A stretch of DNA of 64,000 nt from Flavobacterium piscis (GCF_001686925.1 NZ_LVEN01000001.1:124001-188000), one strand, 5' to 3'; shown: positions 35,463 through 44,309, numbered from the stretch's first letter. Program-made: numbers and translations. The notes: generated from the sequence alone by a model not told the origin.

Positions 35463-36287
35463 TTGAAAAAGAATATTATACATAATTCGCTGACGCAATT
35501 TTCCTGTATTGAGATATTCAGGTTGGAAGAATTACGTACTGGTGAATTCGATTATTATCAGCGGTTTGATTTTCATCTGCTGCTATGGAATACGGAAACA
35601 GATGGAAATATTACTTTTAATATTGACTTTAATGATTTTGAGACGGCTGGCTCTCAAGCAGTCGTCATTTATCCCTATCAGAATATTAAAATTGATCTTA
35701 CGGATAAAAAAGGATATTTATTTTTAATCCACAATGATGTATTCTTTGGGATAAATCAGAAGATCGGCTCAGATTACCTGAATGGTTTTTTTATCAATCA
35801 GTTGGTATCACTTAGCGGTAAGAAAGCCATAACAATGAGAACCCTTGTTGATTTACTTTTAGAAGAGTATAACAGCGGCAATAGGACTTTAATGATGGAA
35901 AGCTATATGTTTTCGATCTTATTTCATGTGTCAACTCTTTTTGATGAAAGTCCAGCGATACTGGAATATTTGGACTATCCTGTTTTCGGCAAACTGATGA
36001 GTCTTATAGAAACGCATTTTATTACAGAAAAAGGAGCCGCTTTTTATGTCAAAAACTTAAATATTTCAGCTAAAAAACTCAATAAAATCTGCGAAAGTAT
36101 TACTAACAAGAAGATAAAGTACCTGATTCAGGACCGTATCATTTTGGAAATCCGAAAGGAATTGTATCTCGGCAAAAAAACGGTAAAAGAAATAGCATAT
36201 GATCTGGGATTTACCGAACCTTCTTATCTGACTCGTTTTACAAAAAAACATACAGGTCTAACTCCCAAAGAGTTTCCCAAGCAGTAA
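35463..36287 (+). CDS. AraC-family transcriptional regulator
   Basis: This 274-residue regulator has an N-terminal cupin-like sensor region (about 15-150; DYYQRFDFHLLLWNTETDGN, VIYPYQNIKIDL) and a C-terminal AraC HTH (about 180-272; AAFYVKNLNISAKKLNKICE, KTVKEIAYDLGFTEPSYLTR, KKHTGLTPKEF). The only start that keeps the sensor domain is TTG at 35463; the next ATG is about 125 codons in. It precedes the catalase-type peroxidase and cytochrome genes on the same strand by 135 bp and is the likely regulator of that pair (inference). Confidence 0.88.
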   Translation: MKKNIIHNSLTQFSCIEIFRLEELRTGEFDYYQRFDFHLLLWNTETDGNITFNIDFNDFETAGSQAVVIYPYQNIKIDLTDKKGYLFLIHNDVFFGINQKIGSDYLNGFFINQLVSLSGKKAITMRTLVDLLLEEYNSGNRTLMMESYMFSILFHVSTLFDESPAILEYLDYPVFGKLMSLIETHFITEKGAAFYVKNLNISAKKLNKICESITNKKIKYLIQDRIILEIRKELYLGKKTVKEIAYDLGFTEPSYLTRFTKKHTGLTPKEFPKQ

Positions 36288-36422
36288 AGTCCTTTTTTTT
36301 AGCCGGAAAGTGTAATTCTGCCACTTCTCAATTACTCTACATTTGTACGGTAAAGTAATAGAAATGGAAACTGCATATCAATTAAAGGAATCATAGTTTC
36401 ACATTTAATAATTTTTGAAAAT

Positions 36423-37523
36423 ATGAAAAAAAAATCTTTAGTTGCCTATTTAAAAGAAAAGCGTGTACTTTTTATAGTGATTGGCATTGCCCTTATTTCA
36501 GGGACAATAATTTTAGCCTTCGCTTGTACAGCAGGACTTGTTGGCGGACGCATTACCACCGAAACATTTCTACAGGACACACCCAAAACATATCCGGCCG
36601 GTTACCGTCGGGCTCACGGAAAGGGAATCTGTTTTGAAGGAACTTTCCATGCCTCTGGTAAAGCTGTTCCATATTCTGTTGCAAGGGTTTTTGCGCAACA
36701 AAACGTTCCGGTTGTAGGGCGTTTCTCATTGGGCAGCCCCGATCCTTATGCGCCTGATAATTCCACCCGAACAGTAAGTATGGCTGCGATGATGACTGCT
36801 GATGACGGAGAACAATGGCGAATGAAGCTGAATAACGAACCCTATTTTGCTACCCACACTCCGGAAGGTTTCTTAGAACAAGTAGAAGCTTACAAGCCTG
36901 TCCCGAAGACCGGTGCTCCTGATCCAGCCAAGGTAGCTCCTTTCTTAAAAAAATATCCAGAGGCTCAGAAATATGTACAGTGGGATGCAACTGCACCATG
37001 GACCCGCAGTTTCGCAGGAGCGCAATACAATGTCATCAATTCGTTCATTTTGATTGATGCCAAGGGCAGAAATCAGGCGGTACGCTGGTCTATGCGTCCA
37101 CATGCACCATTCACTTCATGGAGTGTCAGTCAGCGTAAAGAGGCTAGCCACGACTTCCTGTTTGAAGATTTGAAGAAGCGTCTTGGAAAAGGGCCGCTAT
37201 ACTGGGATCTCGTGCTGACTTTGGCCGAACCAGGCGATCCGGTAAATGACCCTTCACAGGTTTGGCCGGAAAACCGCAAACAGATCGTGGCCGGCACCTT
37301 GGAAGTATCCCATGTTTTTGACCAGACGAAGGGTGGATGCAGGGATGTAAATTTCGATCCCACTCGTGTCCCAAAGGGAATTACGCTTTCGGATGATCCG
37401 GTTCTGGCAGCCCGGGCTGGCATTTATTCCCATTCGCACAGCGATCGGGTACGCGAGATCGGTTATGGTAAGGCTACGGATGCAGTAGGGAAACCTCAAA
37501 AAGAAACAGTACGAAATAAGTAA
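36423..37523 (+). CDS. Membrane-anchored catalase-family peroxidase
   Basis: This 366-residue protein has an N-terminal membrane anchor (VLFIVIGIALISGTIILAFA, about 14-34) followed by a compact catalase fold. The distal His is in GYRRAHGKGICFEGTFHASG (about 62) and VGRFSLGSPDP resembles the haem pocket. The proximal Tyr region is LAARAGIYSHSHSDRVREI near the end (about 325-345). SrpA-like members lack the long arms of true catalases and act mostly as peroxidases. Two bases separate it from the cytochrome b561 gene, so the two form an operon in which the cytochrome may supply electrons (inference). Confidence 0.9.
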   Translation: MKKKSLVAYLKEKRVLFIVIGIALISGTIILAFACTAGLVGGRITTETFLQDTPKTYPAGYRRAHGKGICFEGTFHASGKAVPYSVARVFAQQNVPVVGRFSLGSPDPYAPDNSTRTVSMAAMMTADDGEQWRMKLNNEPYFATHTPEGFLEQVEAYKPVPKTGAPDPAKVAPFLKKYPEAQKYVQWDATAPWTRSFAGAQYNVINSFILIDAKGRNQAVRWSMRPHAPFTSWSVSQRKEASHDFLFEDLKKRLGKGPLYWDLVLTLAEPGDPVNDPSQVWPENRKQIVAGTLEVSHVFDQTKGGCRDVNFDPTRVPKGITLSDDPVLAARAGIYSHSHSDRVREIGYGKATDAVGKPQKETVRNK

Positions 37524-37525
37524 CC

Positions 37526-38143
37526 ATGGCTAAAAATAAAAATATACCTTCGGCTCCGCCAACTCATTTCAATGTAACTGCCCGTATATTGCACTGGCTG
37601 ATGGCATCGATGATACTTACCATGATCTTCGTCGGGTTGGGAATGATGACATCTCTAACGTGGAGACCGTGGCTGCTAGACCTCCATATCCCATTAGGTA
37701 CAGCTATATTGTTGCTGGTGATCATCCGTTTGATAAACAGGTTAAGCTTTTCTGTACCAAAAATGCCTGCAAGCGTGTCTGGCTTTCAGTCAAAAGCGGC
37801 GGCAGGACTCCATTGGCTCCTGTATGGTATGATGGTGGCTTTGCCACTAACAGGATGGGCACAATTGTCTGCAGGAGGGTTTTTGATAAAGATCCTTCCT
37901 GGTGTCAATCTTCCCCCAGTACTTCCGGAGAATCCATTTTTATTTGCGTTGATGCATGATGCGCACAAAGTGATGGCTTGGACATTTTTCTTGATGATCA
38001 TAGGGCACCTTTCCGCAGCATTGTTACATGCCTGGGTATATCGAGACGGGCTTTTTTCGAGTATTACGTGGACAAGAAAAACAATTACTAGATATGAAAA
38101 TCTCTTGCCAGATGAATATATCAATACCATTGATAATGAATGA
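37526..38143 (+). CDS. Cytochrome b561-type membrane cytochrome
   Basis: This 205-residue integral membrane protein has four hydrophobic segments (about 22-45, 50-70, 90-112, 150-172). Haem-ligand histidines are in TARILHWLMASMIL, WLLDLHIPLGTAILL, AAGLHWLLYGMMVALP and LFALMHDAHKVMAWTFFLMI. This pattern is the bacterial cytochrome b561 domain, which moves electrons from quinol to periplasmic acceptors. It follows the catalase-family peroxidase directly. The combination recurs in bacteria, probably as a membrane peroxidase unit. Confidence 0.92.
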   Translation: MAKNKNIPSAPPTHFNVTARILHWLMASMILTMIFVGLGMMTSLTWRPWLLDLHIPLGTAILLLVIIRLINRLSFSVPKMPASVSGFQSKAAAGLHWLLYGMMVALPLTGWAQLSAGGFLIKILPGVNLPPVLPENPFLFALMHDAHKVMAWTFFLMIIGHLSAALLHAWVYRDGLFSSITWTRKTITRYENLLPDEYINTIDNE

Positions 38144-38149
38144 CTTATA

Positions 38150-38475
38150 GGTATGAAGGAAGAGAAGTTCATAGTTAGTGGAGCTAAAAATTGTTGAATG
38201 TGTGATGTATTTGTAATAGTGGCAAAATAATCCTTTCTATTTATAAATTGAGCAGGACACTTAGAAAACTTTTTTGGTAAGCTTATGAGATGAAGTGATT
38301 GATATCTATAATGTTTAAGAATCAATTCGGTGGGGAGCAGAGTAATTCCGATCCCTGCTTCTACTGAATTAATAATTCCTTCAAGGGTATCAATTTCAAT
38401 ATTTTTATAAGAATCGATTTTCTTAAAAGAAGATTGGTCATTTGGGCTGGGTAGAGCACAATTTTTAACAGGTGA
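38150..38475 (-). pseudogene. LysR-type regulator remnant (effector-binding domain)
   Basis: On the minus strand the frame reads NDQSSFKKIDSYKNIEIDTL, then EGIINSVEAGIGITLLPTEL and PAQFINRKDY. LEGI..SVEAGIGITLLP is the strongly conserved end region of LysR substrate-binding domains. The N-terminal HTH and most of the sensor domain are missing to the right. To the left, no stop occurs before the cytochrome gene, so the natural C-terminus has also been lost. The remnant is convergent with the peroxidase operon, which it may once have accompanied. Confidence 0.72.
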
Positions 38476-38641
38476 GCTTTAAATCATTCTCTATTATATA
38501 ATCGTTAAGATCTATACAAAATTCTGGATTTGAACTTCTATGTTTTATCATGAAAAATTTAAGTTATATTATTAAATTGACACATCATTTGCAATTGGAA
38601 ATTCATCAGCAAAATCTTAATGTAACCATAAAAAATTTTAA

Positions 38642-39211
38642 GTGTACACACAATTAGAAAAATATCTTAAAACAAAGATTGAAATTGACGATAAGACACT
38701 TTCGTTTATCTGTTCATATTTCACAATTAAAAAGACCAAAAGGAACGAATTTCTGTTGAAAGAAAAGGAAATTTGCAAACATTTCTATTTTGTTAATAAA
38801 GGCTGCATACGACTTTTCAATATTAACAAGGACGGAGAAGAAGGCACGAGATATTTTCATTTTGAGGATTCTTTTGGAACCGCATTGCCAAGTCTTATCA
38901 ATCAAAAACCATCCTATGAATTTATGCAGACTATTGAACCTTCGGAGTTGCTGGTCATCAACCGTGAAGATTACTTTCATTTGGTTGACACAGTTCCGCA
39001 GTTCGCTTTCATTTACAGACAAATTTTAGAATTGGCTTATCTGAAGTCACAGGAACGTATATACTGTTTTCAAAGTTTAGAAGCCATAGAAAAAGTCCGT
39101 TGGGTTATGACAAATCAATCAAGATGGTTGACAAGACTTTCAAATAAAATGGTTGCCTCTTATTTGGGCCTTACCCCTCAAACATTAAGCAGATTAAAAT
39201 CAAAGCTGTGA
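38642..39211 (+). CDS. Crp/Fnr-family transcriptional regulator
   Basis: This 189-residue regulator (GTG start) has a cyclic-nucleotide-type beta-barrel at about 20-120 (EFLLKEKEICKHFYFVNKGC, FEDSFGTALPSLINQKPSYE, LLVINREDYFHLV). A C-terminal HTH lies at about 150-189 (WLTRLSNKMVASYLGLTPQT, LSRLKSKL). This short form, ending right after the recognition helix, is common in Bacteroidota and usually does not bind cAMP. It is followed at once by an NmrA-type gene on the same strand, a pairing often seen in this phylum. Confidence 0.88.
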   Translation: MYTQLEKYLKTKIEIDDKTLSFICSYFTIKKTKRNEFLLKEKEICKHFYFVNKGCIRLFNINKDGEEGTRYFHFEDSFGTALPSLINQKPSYEFMQTIEPSELLVINREDYFHLVDTVPQFAFIYRQILELAYLKSQERIYCFQSLEAIEKVRWVMTNQSRWLTRLSNKMVASYLGLTPQTLSRLKSKL

Positions 39212-39289
39212 AAATGTGAACATAGGACAATGTTTACAAAAAAAACTCCGGTCATCTTTGCGCTTTATCAAACAATAAAAAAGTTCAAT

Positions 39290-40162
39290 ATGATTTTAGT
39301 AACCACGCCGACAGGCAACACAGGCTCAATGATTCTGCGACAATTAGTAGAACAAGGGCAAAGGGTCAGAATTTTTGTCAGAAATCCCGAAAAAATATCA
39401 GCTGATATTTTAGAAAAAGTAGAAGTTGCCACGGGATCACTGCTGAATGAATCTGAATTTACAGAAGCATTAGAAGGATGCGACACGCTTTATTTTTGTG
39501 TGCCTCAGAGCAACACACAAGAAGACGTAAATGTCTATTATGAAACCTTCGCCAACGTGGCTTCAAATGCAATTAAAAATGCCGGTACACGAAGAGTTGT
39601 TTATTTGTCAAGCGGTGGGAAGGAAAGCAATTTGCAGGCAGGTCTTGTAACAGCACTCCACAAAGGTGAAGATATAATCAATCAGTCAGGTGCATCAGTC
39701 AGGGCATTGCGCTGTCCTGTATTTTACGAAAGCATTTTGTATCAAACCGCTTCATTAAAAGAAACGGGAATGTTCTTTTTGCCCATTGACGGAAATTACA
39801 AAATGGCACAAGTCGCGGTAAAAGACATTGCGACGAAAGCTGTGGAATTTCTGATTGATAAAACCTGGACAGGTGTGGAAGGATACTCGATTCAGGGTCC
39901 GGAAAATATCAGCTATAACGACATTGCAATTCAACTGAGTGAATTGACAGGCAAACCGATCCGTTTTCAGCAGGTTTCAAATGAAGACTATATTAAAACA
40001 CTGTTGGGACAACACCAGACATCGGAAGCATTTGCATTCTCTTTAACTGAAATGCTGACGGCGATTGGTAATGGCCTGTATGATGCTGAGCCGAGAACAG
40101 ATGATACTACGACAACAATTAAGGACTGGATGATTGAAAATGTAGTTGATAAAATAAAATAA
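39290..40162 (+). CDS. NmrA-like NAD(P)-binding oxidoreductase
   Basis: Read from the ATG at 39290 this gives 290 residues (MILVTTPTGNTGSMILRQLV). The upstream in-frame ATG at 39230 would add a non-conserved 20-residue tail. The Rossmann glycine motif is TPTGNTGS, the second strand ends RIFVRNPEKI, and the substrate region includes RALRCPVFYESILYQTA and MAQVAVKDIATKAVEFLID. It belongs to the atypical SDR / NmrA group (redox sensors or quinone reductases). The Crp-type gene ends 78 bp upstream. Confidence 0.85.
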   Translation: MILVTTPTGNTGSMILRQLVEQGQRVRIFVRNPEKISADILEKVEVATGSLLNESEFTEALEGCDTLYFCVPQSNTQEDVNVYYETFANVASNAIKNAGTRRVVYLSSGGKESNLQAGLVTALHKGEDIINQSGASVRALRCPVFYESILYQTASLKETGMFFLPIDGNYKMAQVAVKDIATKAVEFLIDKTWTGVEGYSIQGPENISYNDIAIQLSELTGKPIRFQQVSNEDYIKTLLGQHQTSEAFAFSLTEMLTAIGNGLYDAEPRTDDTTTTIKDWMIENVVDKIK

Positions 40163-40331
40163 GGCTGAACAAAGAAGAAACCTGCAAATGGCATTGTTAA
40201 CTTAACTTTACATTTATCCTCTTTTGAATATTTTATTTATTTTGGTAATGTATCAGATGTGTTGGTAGTTAATTATTGCATATGACATTTACAGAAAATC
40301 AGCTATTTATATTAATATCGCTTAAAAATTA

Positions 40332-40356
40332 AAACAGCCTTTGGGCTGTTTTTTTA
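40332..40356 (+). terminator. Intrinsic terminator
   Basis: The AAACAGCC / GGCTGTTT stem with a short loop is followed by TTTTTATTTT, 170 bp after the NmrA-type gene. It would end the Crp-NmrA transcript. Confidence 0.8.
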
Positions 40357-40431
40357 TTTTATAATGCCTTAAATCGAAAAAAATGGAGTCAAACCAGACT
40401 AGGTGTTTCAGATGCGTTGGTGATATTCGAA

Positions 40432-41327
40432 GGTTCTGTCGCATCTGGGAAAAACTTTTATCTTTAGAATTTTAAACCGATCAAAAGATGAATACTAAAG
40501 GTCATTGTTATCCAAAATAGATAATTCTTCAGACAGTATACTTTAAGCTTAGGTTTACTGGTTTTGTCGCATCTGGTAATAACTTTTATCTTAGAATTTT
40601 AAACCGATCAAAAGATGAATACTAGTCATTGTTATCCAAAACACATAATTCTTCAGGCAGTATATTTCAAGCTAAGATTTACGATTAGTTACCGTGATGT
40701 TGAAGAACTAATGAAGATTAGAGGAGTCATTGTGGATCATGCCACGATTCAGCGTTGGGTTTATAAGTTTGCACCTTTGCTTGAGGCAGAGATGAAGAAG
40801 AGAAAGGCAGAGTGGGGGCGAGCTGCAGATTGGATGAGACCTATATCAAAGTAAAGGGTATTTGGTGTTATTTATATCGAGCGGCAGATAAATTGGCAAT
40901 ACAGTTGACTTTCTTTTGACCAGAAAAAGACAAAGAATGAGTGCTCAGTCATTTCTAATTAAAGCAATTGCTAATAATTACCGGCCAAGAGTAATAAACA
41001 TTGATAAAAGCGGTTCTAATACCGCAGCGATCAAAGTTTATAATAAACGTTCATTCTCAAAGATTAAAATCCGGCAGTGTAAATATCGCAACAATATTGT
41101 AGAACAGGATCATCGTTTTATAAAGTGGCGTATACAAAACGGGTTAGGTTTTAAAAGTTTTGAATCGGCCATACGAACATTGAGCGGAATTGAAGTTGTG
41201 CATATGCTGAGAAAGAATCAAATGGTTAGACCAGGGATAACTATGTTTAAATCATTTTGTAAATTGGCAGTTTAGGTTTTAAATCATTTAAAAACTTATA
41301 TTTTATTCTGACAGATGCGACATAACC
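40432..41327 (+). mobile_element. Decayed IS6-family insertion sequence with duplicated left end
   Basis: The right inverted repeat at 41311-41327 (ACAGATGCGACATAACC) matches two left ends: GGTTCTGTCGCATCTGG at 40432 and GGTTTTGTCGCATCTGG at 40560. About 125 bp after each left end are the same (both include TTTAAACCGATCAAAAGATG). The complete copy (40560-41327, about 768 bp) has the normal IS6 size. The extra left end implies insertion of one copy into another, or partial duplication. Confidence 0.9.
40615..41275 (+). pseudogene. IS6-family transposase, frameshifted
   Basis: The N-terminal frame (40615-40854) reads YPKHIILQAVYFKLRFTISY then RDVEELMKIRG and DHATIQRWVYKFAP, the IS6 HTH and start of the catalytic core. 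It breaks at about 40850 before the first catalytic Asp. The frame then resumes, near 40916, with FLIKAIANNYRPRVINIDKS, INIDKSG (second Asp) and RNNIVEQDHRFIKWRI (catalytic Glu). At least one frameshift and missing bases separate the two, so no active protein is expected. Confidence 0.9.
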
Positions 41328-41364
41328 TTTAAATATATATTACAGAGATTCGAAAACAAAATTA

Positions 41365-41372
41365 TACTTTTG
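41365..41372 (+). promoter_or_regulatory. -7 element upstream of VOC gene
   Basis: TACTTTTG fits the Bacteroidetes -7 consensus and lies 38 bp outside the right end of the IS6 element, giving a leader of about 85 bases before the VOC gene. It is intact despite the nearby insertion. Confidence 0.35.
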
Positions 41373-41464
41373 TAGCTTAAAGAACAAAAGATTTTATAAC
41401 ACCAGGAAATAATAAATTGAAAAAGTGTTACCATTAATAAGTTTCGAACAATAGTCAAATTTTC

Positions 41465-41917
41465 ATGATAAAAATAAAGTACGCTCATACCAACATTATA
41501 ACGAAGGATTGGAAGAAACTTGCAAAATTCTATGAAATCGTATTTAATTGCATACCAGTTCCACCTATACGAACCTATCAAGGAGAGTGGCTTGACAAAG
41601 GCACCGGTGTTGTAAATGCTCATTTACAAGGGATGCAATTACGTTTACCCGGCTATGGCGATAATGGACCAACACTCGAGATCTATCAGTATTCAAAAAT
41701 GATAAATGCTGAAAGACACATAGCTAATCAAAAAGGATTTGGACATATTGCATTCCAGGTAGAGGACATTGCCGGACTTTTAGCATTAGCATTATCGAAT
41801 GGAGCATCGAAGATTGGAGAGCTAAGCGAACATCATTTTGATAATATGGGTGTGTTTAAGTTTATTTATATCTCGGATCCTGACGGAAATATAGTAGAAC
41901 TCCTAAACTGGAGTTGA
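41465..41917 (+). CDS. VOC-family (glyoxalase/dioxygenase fold) protein
   Basis: This 150-residue protein has two babbab halves typical of the vicinal-oxygen-chelate fold: IKYAHTNIITKDWKKLAKFY (about 1-24) with metal-position His, and GFGHIAFQVEDIAGLLALAL with His at about 95. It ends FIYISDPDGNIVELLNW, a strong family signature with the terminal Glu ligand. Relatives include glyoxalase I and fosfomycin- or bleomycin-resistance proteins. The substrate cannot be told. The gene is monocistronic, downstream of the IS6 element. Confidence 0.88.
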   Translation: MIKIKYAHTNIITKDWKKLAKFYEIVFNCIPVPPIRTYQGEWLDKGTGVVNAHLQGMQLRLPGYGDNGPTLEIYQYSKMINAERHIANQKGFGHIAFQVEDIAGLLALALSNGASKIGELSEHHFDNMGVFKFIYISDPDGNIVELLNWS

Positions 41918-42072
41918 TATTGATTTAGCAAGCGTGGAGATTGACACCGAACTCTTTTTGGTTTAAATTCTTAAGTCATCATCCAATTTAAATCGGATGA
42001 TTATGCGAGAGATTTCGAGCTATAATTTCAATAAAATGGTTTAAGAATAGGCATTTTATTATAAAACATTCT

Positions 42073-42303
42073 ATGCCTGAATTCCTGAAATATCTTGTAG
42101 CCGAGACACTCAAAAAGTCAGCAGAGCTGCCTGAAAATCCTAATGGGACACTAGCAGCGGCTCCGGAAGCCATCCCTCAGGGAACCGGTCTAAAACTCTC
42201 TAAATATTTAGCAAAACAGTGGCATAATATGACCAGTTATAGCTATAACTTGATGGTGCACCGGGAGCGGTTCCAAAGTAAGCATATGACCAGCATATGT
42301 TAG
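42073..42303 (+). CDS. Hypothetical 76-residue protein
   Basis: The frame reads MPEFLKYLVAETLKKSAELP, then NPNGTLAAAPEAIPQGTGL and a tail with QWHNMTSYSYNLM. It is soluble with no recognised domain. It sits in accessory DNA between the VOC gene and the DUF4291 gene. It may be a fragment of a larger gene, as the C-terminal SKHMTSIC looks random. Confidence 0.35.
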   Translation: MPEFLKYLVAETLKKSAELPENPNGTLAAAPEAIPQGTGLKLSKYLAKQWHNMTSYSYNLMVHRERFQSKHMTSIC

Positions 42304-42481
42304 TTAAGCTTGTTTTGAATGATAATTGCTTGATGAGCAAGAAAATCTCTACTACGAATGGCAAATACAGAAGCCTTTGTTTTTTTTTCAGTGAAATATT
42401 GACAGACTTCTTCGTGTGTTATCTCTATATTTGGATAAAAGTCTGAGGCTTTAAGTATAAAAATATACCCTATAAATAAAA

Positions 42482-43636
42482 ATGAACATAAATACAATCC
42501 AACATCACAGCTATGAAAAAGGACTTCCTCAAGAAGGAAATTTTATACTTGGACAAAAACACGGAGACAATATATTTGTATATCAGGCATTCAATGATAA
42601 AATTGCGGACTATGCGATAGAAAATCAAAAATTTGGAGGACAAGAGTACAGCTTTGACAGAATGACTTGGATAAAACCAAACTTTTTGTGGATGATGTAT
42701 AGGAGTGATTGGGCGAACAAAGACAGCAACCAAAGTCGAATTTTAGCTATTGAAATGACTTTTGAAGGTTTTCAAGAGCTTCTTGCCGAAGGCATTTTAA
42801 CAAGCTATAATGAAGCCTACGGCGATGAATCTGCATGGAAAGAAAAACTAAATACTAGCAACGTAAGAATTCAGTGGGATCCTGACCATAATAGTAAAGG
42901 AGACAAGTTAAAACGCAGGGCTGTTCAAATAGGAATTAAAAATGAAGCTTTAAAAAAGTTTAATAGCAAATTTATAAAATCAATTCAAGACATTACTGCT
43001 TTTGTAAAAGAACAAAAAGAAAAAATTGACAGCGGAAAAGGTTGGTATTATGTGATTAACGAATCTATAATTGAAGTCAACGGTGATTTAAAAAAGAAAT
43101 TTTCTATGCCTGAAGTATTTCGAACATCATTTGTTGAAGAAATAATTTTAGAATTTGAGAATACAAAAGAAATCAGTCAAACAAATTTTGAAAAGCTGCT
43201 AGTTGATAACGATCAACCAGAAAGAGATGAATTTGTTGGTTATGTAAAAAATTACATTAATGCAGAATTGTCAAGGTATCTTTTGAAAGCTGCTATTCTT
43301 TACAGAAGAGATGAGGAATTGGGTGTGTTTGACTGTATGTGCGAAGACCTTCTGATGCTTAGTTACTTTGCCAGTAAGAATAAGAATATAATTGATCTTC
43401 ACTTGATTTTGGAAGCTAAATTAGTAGATTTTGACACTTGGTGCGGATTTGATGGTGAAATGATTTTTTATCCTTTGGGACATCAACAAACAAAAGAATA
43501 CATCGCAAGCTATAAAGATTTTTTAGTAGAAAATATTCCAGGATTTGCCCCTCAAACGGCTGACTATTTCATTGAATCTTTTGACGAAGAATATTTGTAT
43601 AAACAAATCCAGAGCAGAGCTTTTTGGTATTTTTGA
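42482..43636 (+). CDS. DUF4291 protein with extra C-terminal domain
   Basis: This 384-residue protein has an N-terminal DUF4291 domain (about 22-200): IFVYQAFNDKIADYAIENQK, FDRMTWIKPNFLWMMYRSDW, VRIQWDPDHN and KLKRRAVQIGIKNEALKKF. DUF4291 proteins are about 200 residues and of unknown function. Here about 180 further residues follow (200-384), beginning KGWYYVINES, including FGLG-free helical text such as LSRYLLKAAILYRRDEELGV and LMLSYFASKNKNIIDLHLIL. That half is not recognised, so the fusion is unusual. It stands alone on the plus strand. Confidence 0.8.
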   Translation: MNINTIQHHSYEKGLPQEGNFILGQKHGDNIFVYQAFNDKIADYAIENQKFGGQEYSFDRMTWIKPNFLWMMYRSDWANKDSNQSRILAIEMTFEGFQELLAEGILTSYNEAYGDESAWKEKLNTSNVRIQWDPDHNSKGDKLKRRAVQIGIKNEALKKFNSKFIKSIQDITAFVKEQKEKIDSGKGWYYVINESIIEVNGDLKKKFSMPEVFRTSFVEEIILEFENTKEISQTNFEKLLVDNDQPERDEFVGYVKNYINAELSRYLLKAAILYRRDEELGVFDCMCEDLLMLSYFASKNKNIIDLHLILEAKLVDFDTWCGFDGEMIFYPLGHQQTKEYIASYKDFLVENIPGFAPQTADYFIESFDEEYLYKQIQSRAFWYF

Positions 43637-43678
43637 TCATATAATACGTAGCTTTAGGCTTATAAAAACAGGAAAGCC

Positions 43679-43905
43679 ATGCAAAAATTACGATTTAAAA
43701 AAGAAATAAATGTATCAGCTTCAGCTCAAAAAGTAGGTGAAACGATGCTGGGCTTAAAGGATAAAGCCACTTACGAATATTAGGTTGCAACGTTTGACCC
43801 TACACCTACTTATGAAGGAAGGTGAGAAAAAGGAAGTAAAAATCCTTTTTGTTGGAACAGGTGAAAACGGTAAAAAGGCGGCATGATCTGGGAAATTACA
43901 GAACA
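43679..43905 (+). pseudogene. SRPBCC (START-like) protein remnant
   Basis: The frame reads MQKLRFKKEINVSASAQKVG and ETMLGLKDKATYEY, then TAG where Trp is expected, then VATFDPTPTYEGR and TGA where Trp is expected, then EKGSK. A frame change follows, after which KKGGMIWEI can be read. The family text is KKEINAPAQKVYETMLGLKDKATYEYW and so on. Both stops replace TGG Trp codons and the last two thirds of the gene are missing. Confidence 0.82.
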
Positions 43906-43934
43906 ATGAAAGAGCCCTCTAAACGTGCTTTATC

Positions 43935-44177
43935 TCAACACTCTTCCGCTGGCTTTTCACTTTTGGCTTCCTGCGCCATGCGTCTTACTATGACGTAAAA
44001 CTCTTTTAAATGCCACCACGCTGGGCACGTCTCCAGGTCTCCTTTATAATGGTATATAGTGAGAAAACAGCTTTTAAGGAAAAGCCGGGAATCTGTGATT
44101 TTAGCCCATGGCTTTAACTCCACTTCCGCAGGCGGGGGAGTGGCTTCAAAATAGCGTTTTATTTCATCGGGGGTCAT
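43935..44177 (-). CDS. Small duplicated protein, MTPDEIK family, copy A
   Basis: 80 residues starting MTPDEIKRYFEATPPPAEVE and continuing LKPWAKITDSRLFLKSCFLT, YHYKGDLETCPAWWHLKEFY. It is predicted soluble, with a Trp-Trp-His core. It is nearly identical to the protein at 50413-50649 apart from the C-terminal tail. No function is known; it resembles small phage/plasmid-type proteins that bind other proteins or nucleic acid, which is speculation. Copy A of the SPYDPQ-family gene and repeat R copy 5 lie just upstream, so this is one half of a segmental duplication. Confidence 0.75.
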   Translation of the reverse strand: MTPDEIKRYFEATPPPAEVELKPWAKITDSRLFLKSCFLTIYHYKGDLETCPAWWHLKEFYVIVRRMAQEAKSEKPAEEC

Positions 44178-44309
44178 GGGGCAAAATTAGGTAAAAAGTT
44201 CAGGCCTGTCAAGGGGCGAGGGGTTTTGTTGGCTTAAAATTTAAGTTGTCTTCTCTGCTTTTGTTCCAACTATGCTGGCAGTCATTAAATTACTATGCCG
44301 AATTTATTT

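Noticed and set aside
37786..38325. 179-codon minus-strand frame as a complete gene
   Set aside because: Only its first part resembles LysR; the remainder is antisense to cytochrome b561, so it is a remnant that reads into another gene.
42300..42497. 65-codon minus-strand frame ending at 42300
   Set aside because: Some protein-like segments (FTEKKTKASVFAIRSRDFL), but its start overlaps the DUF4291 gene and no family is recognised; could be a remnant but unsupported.
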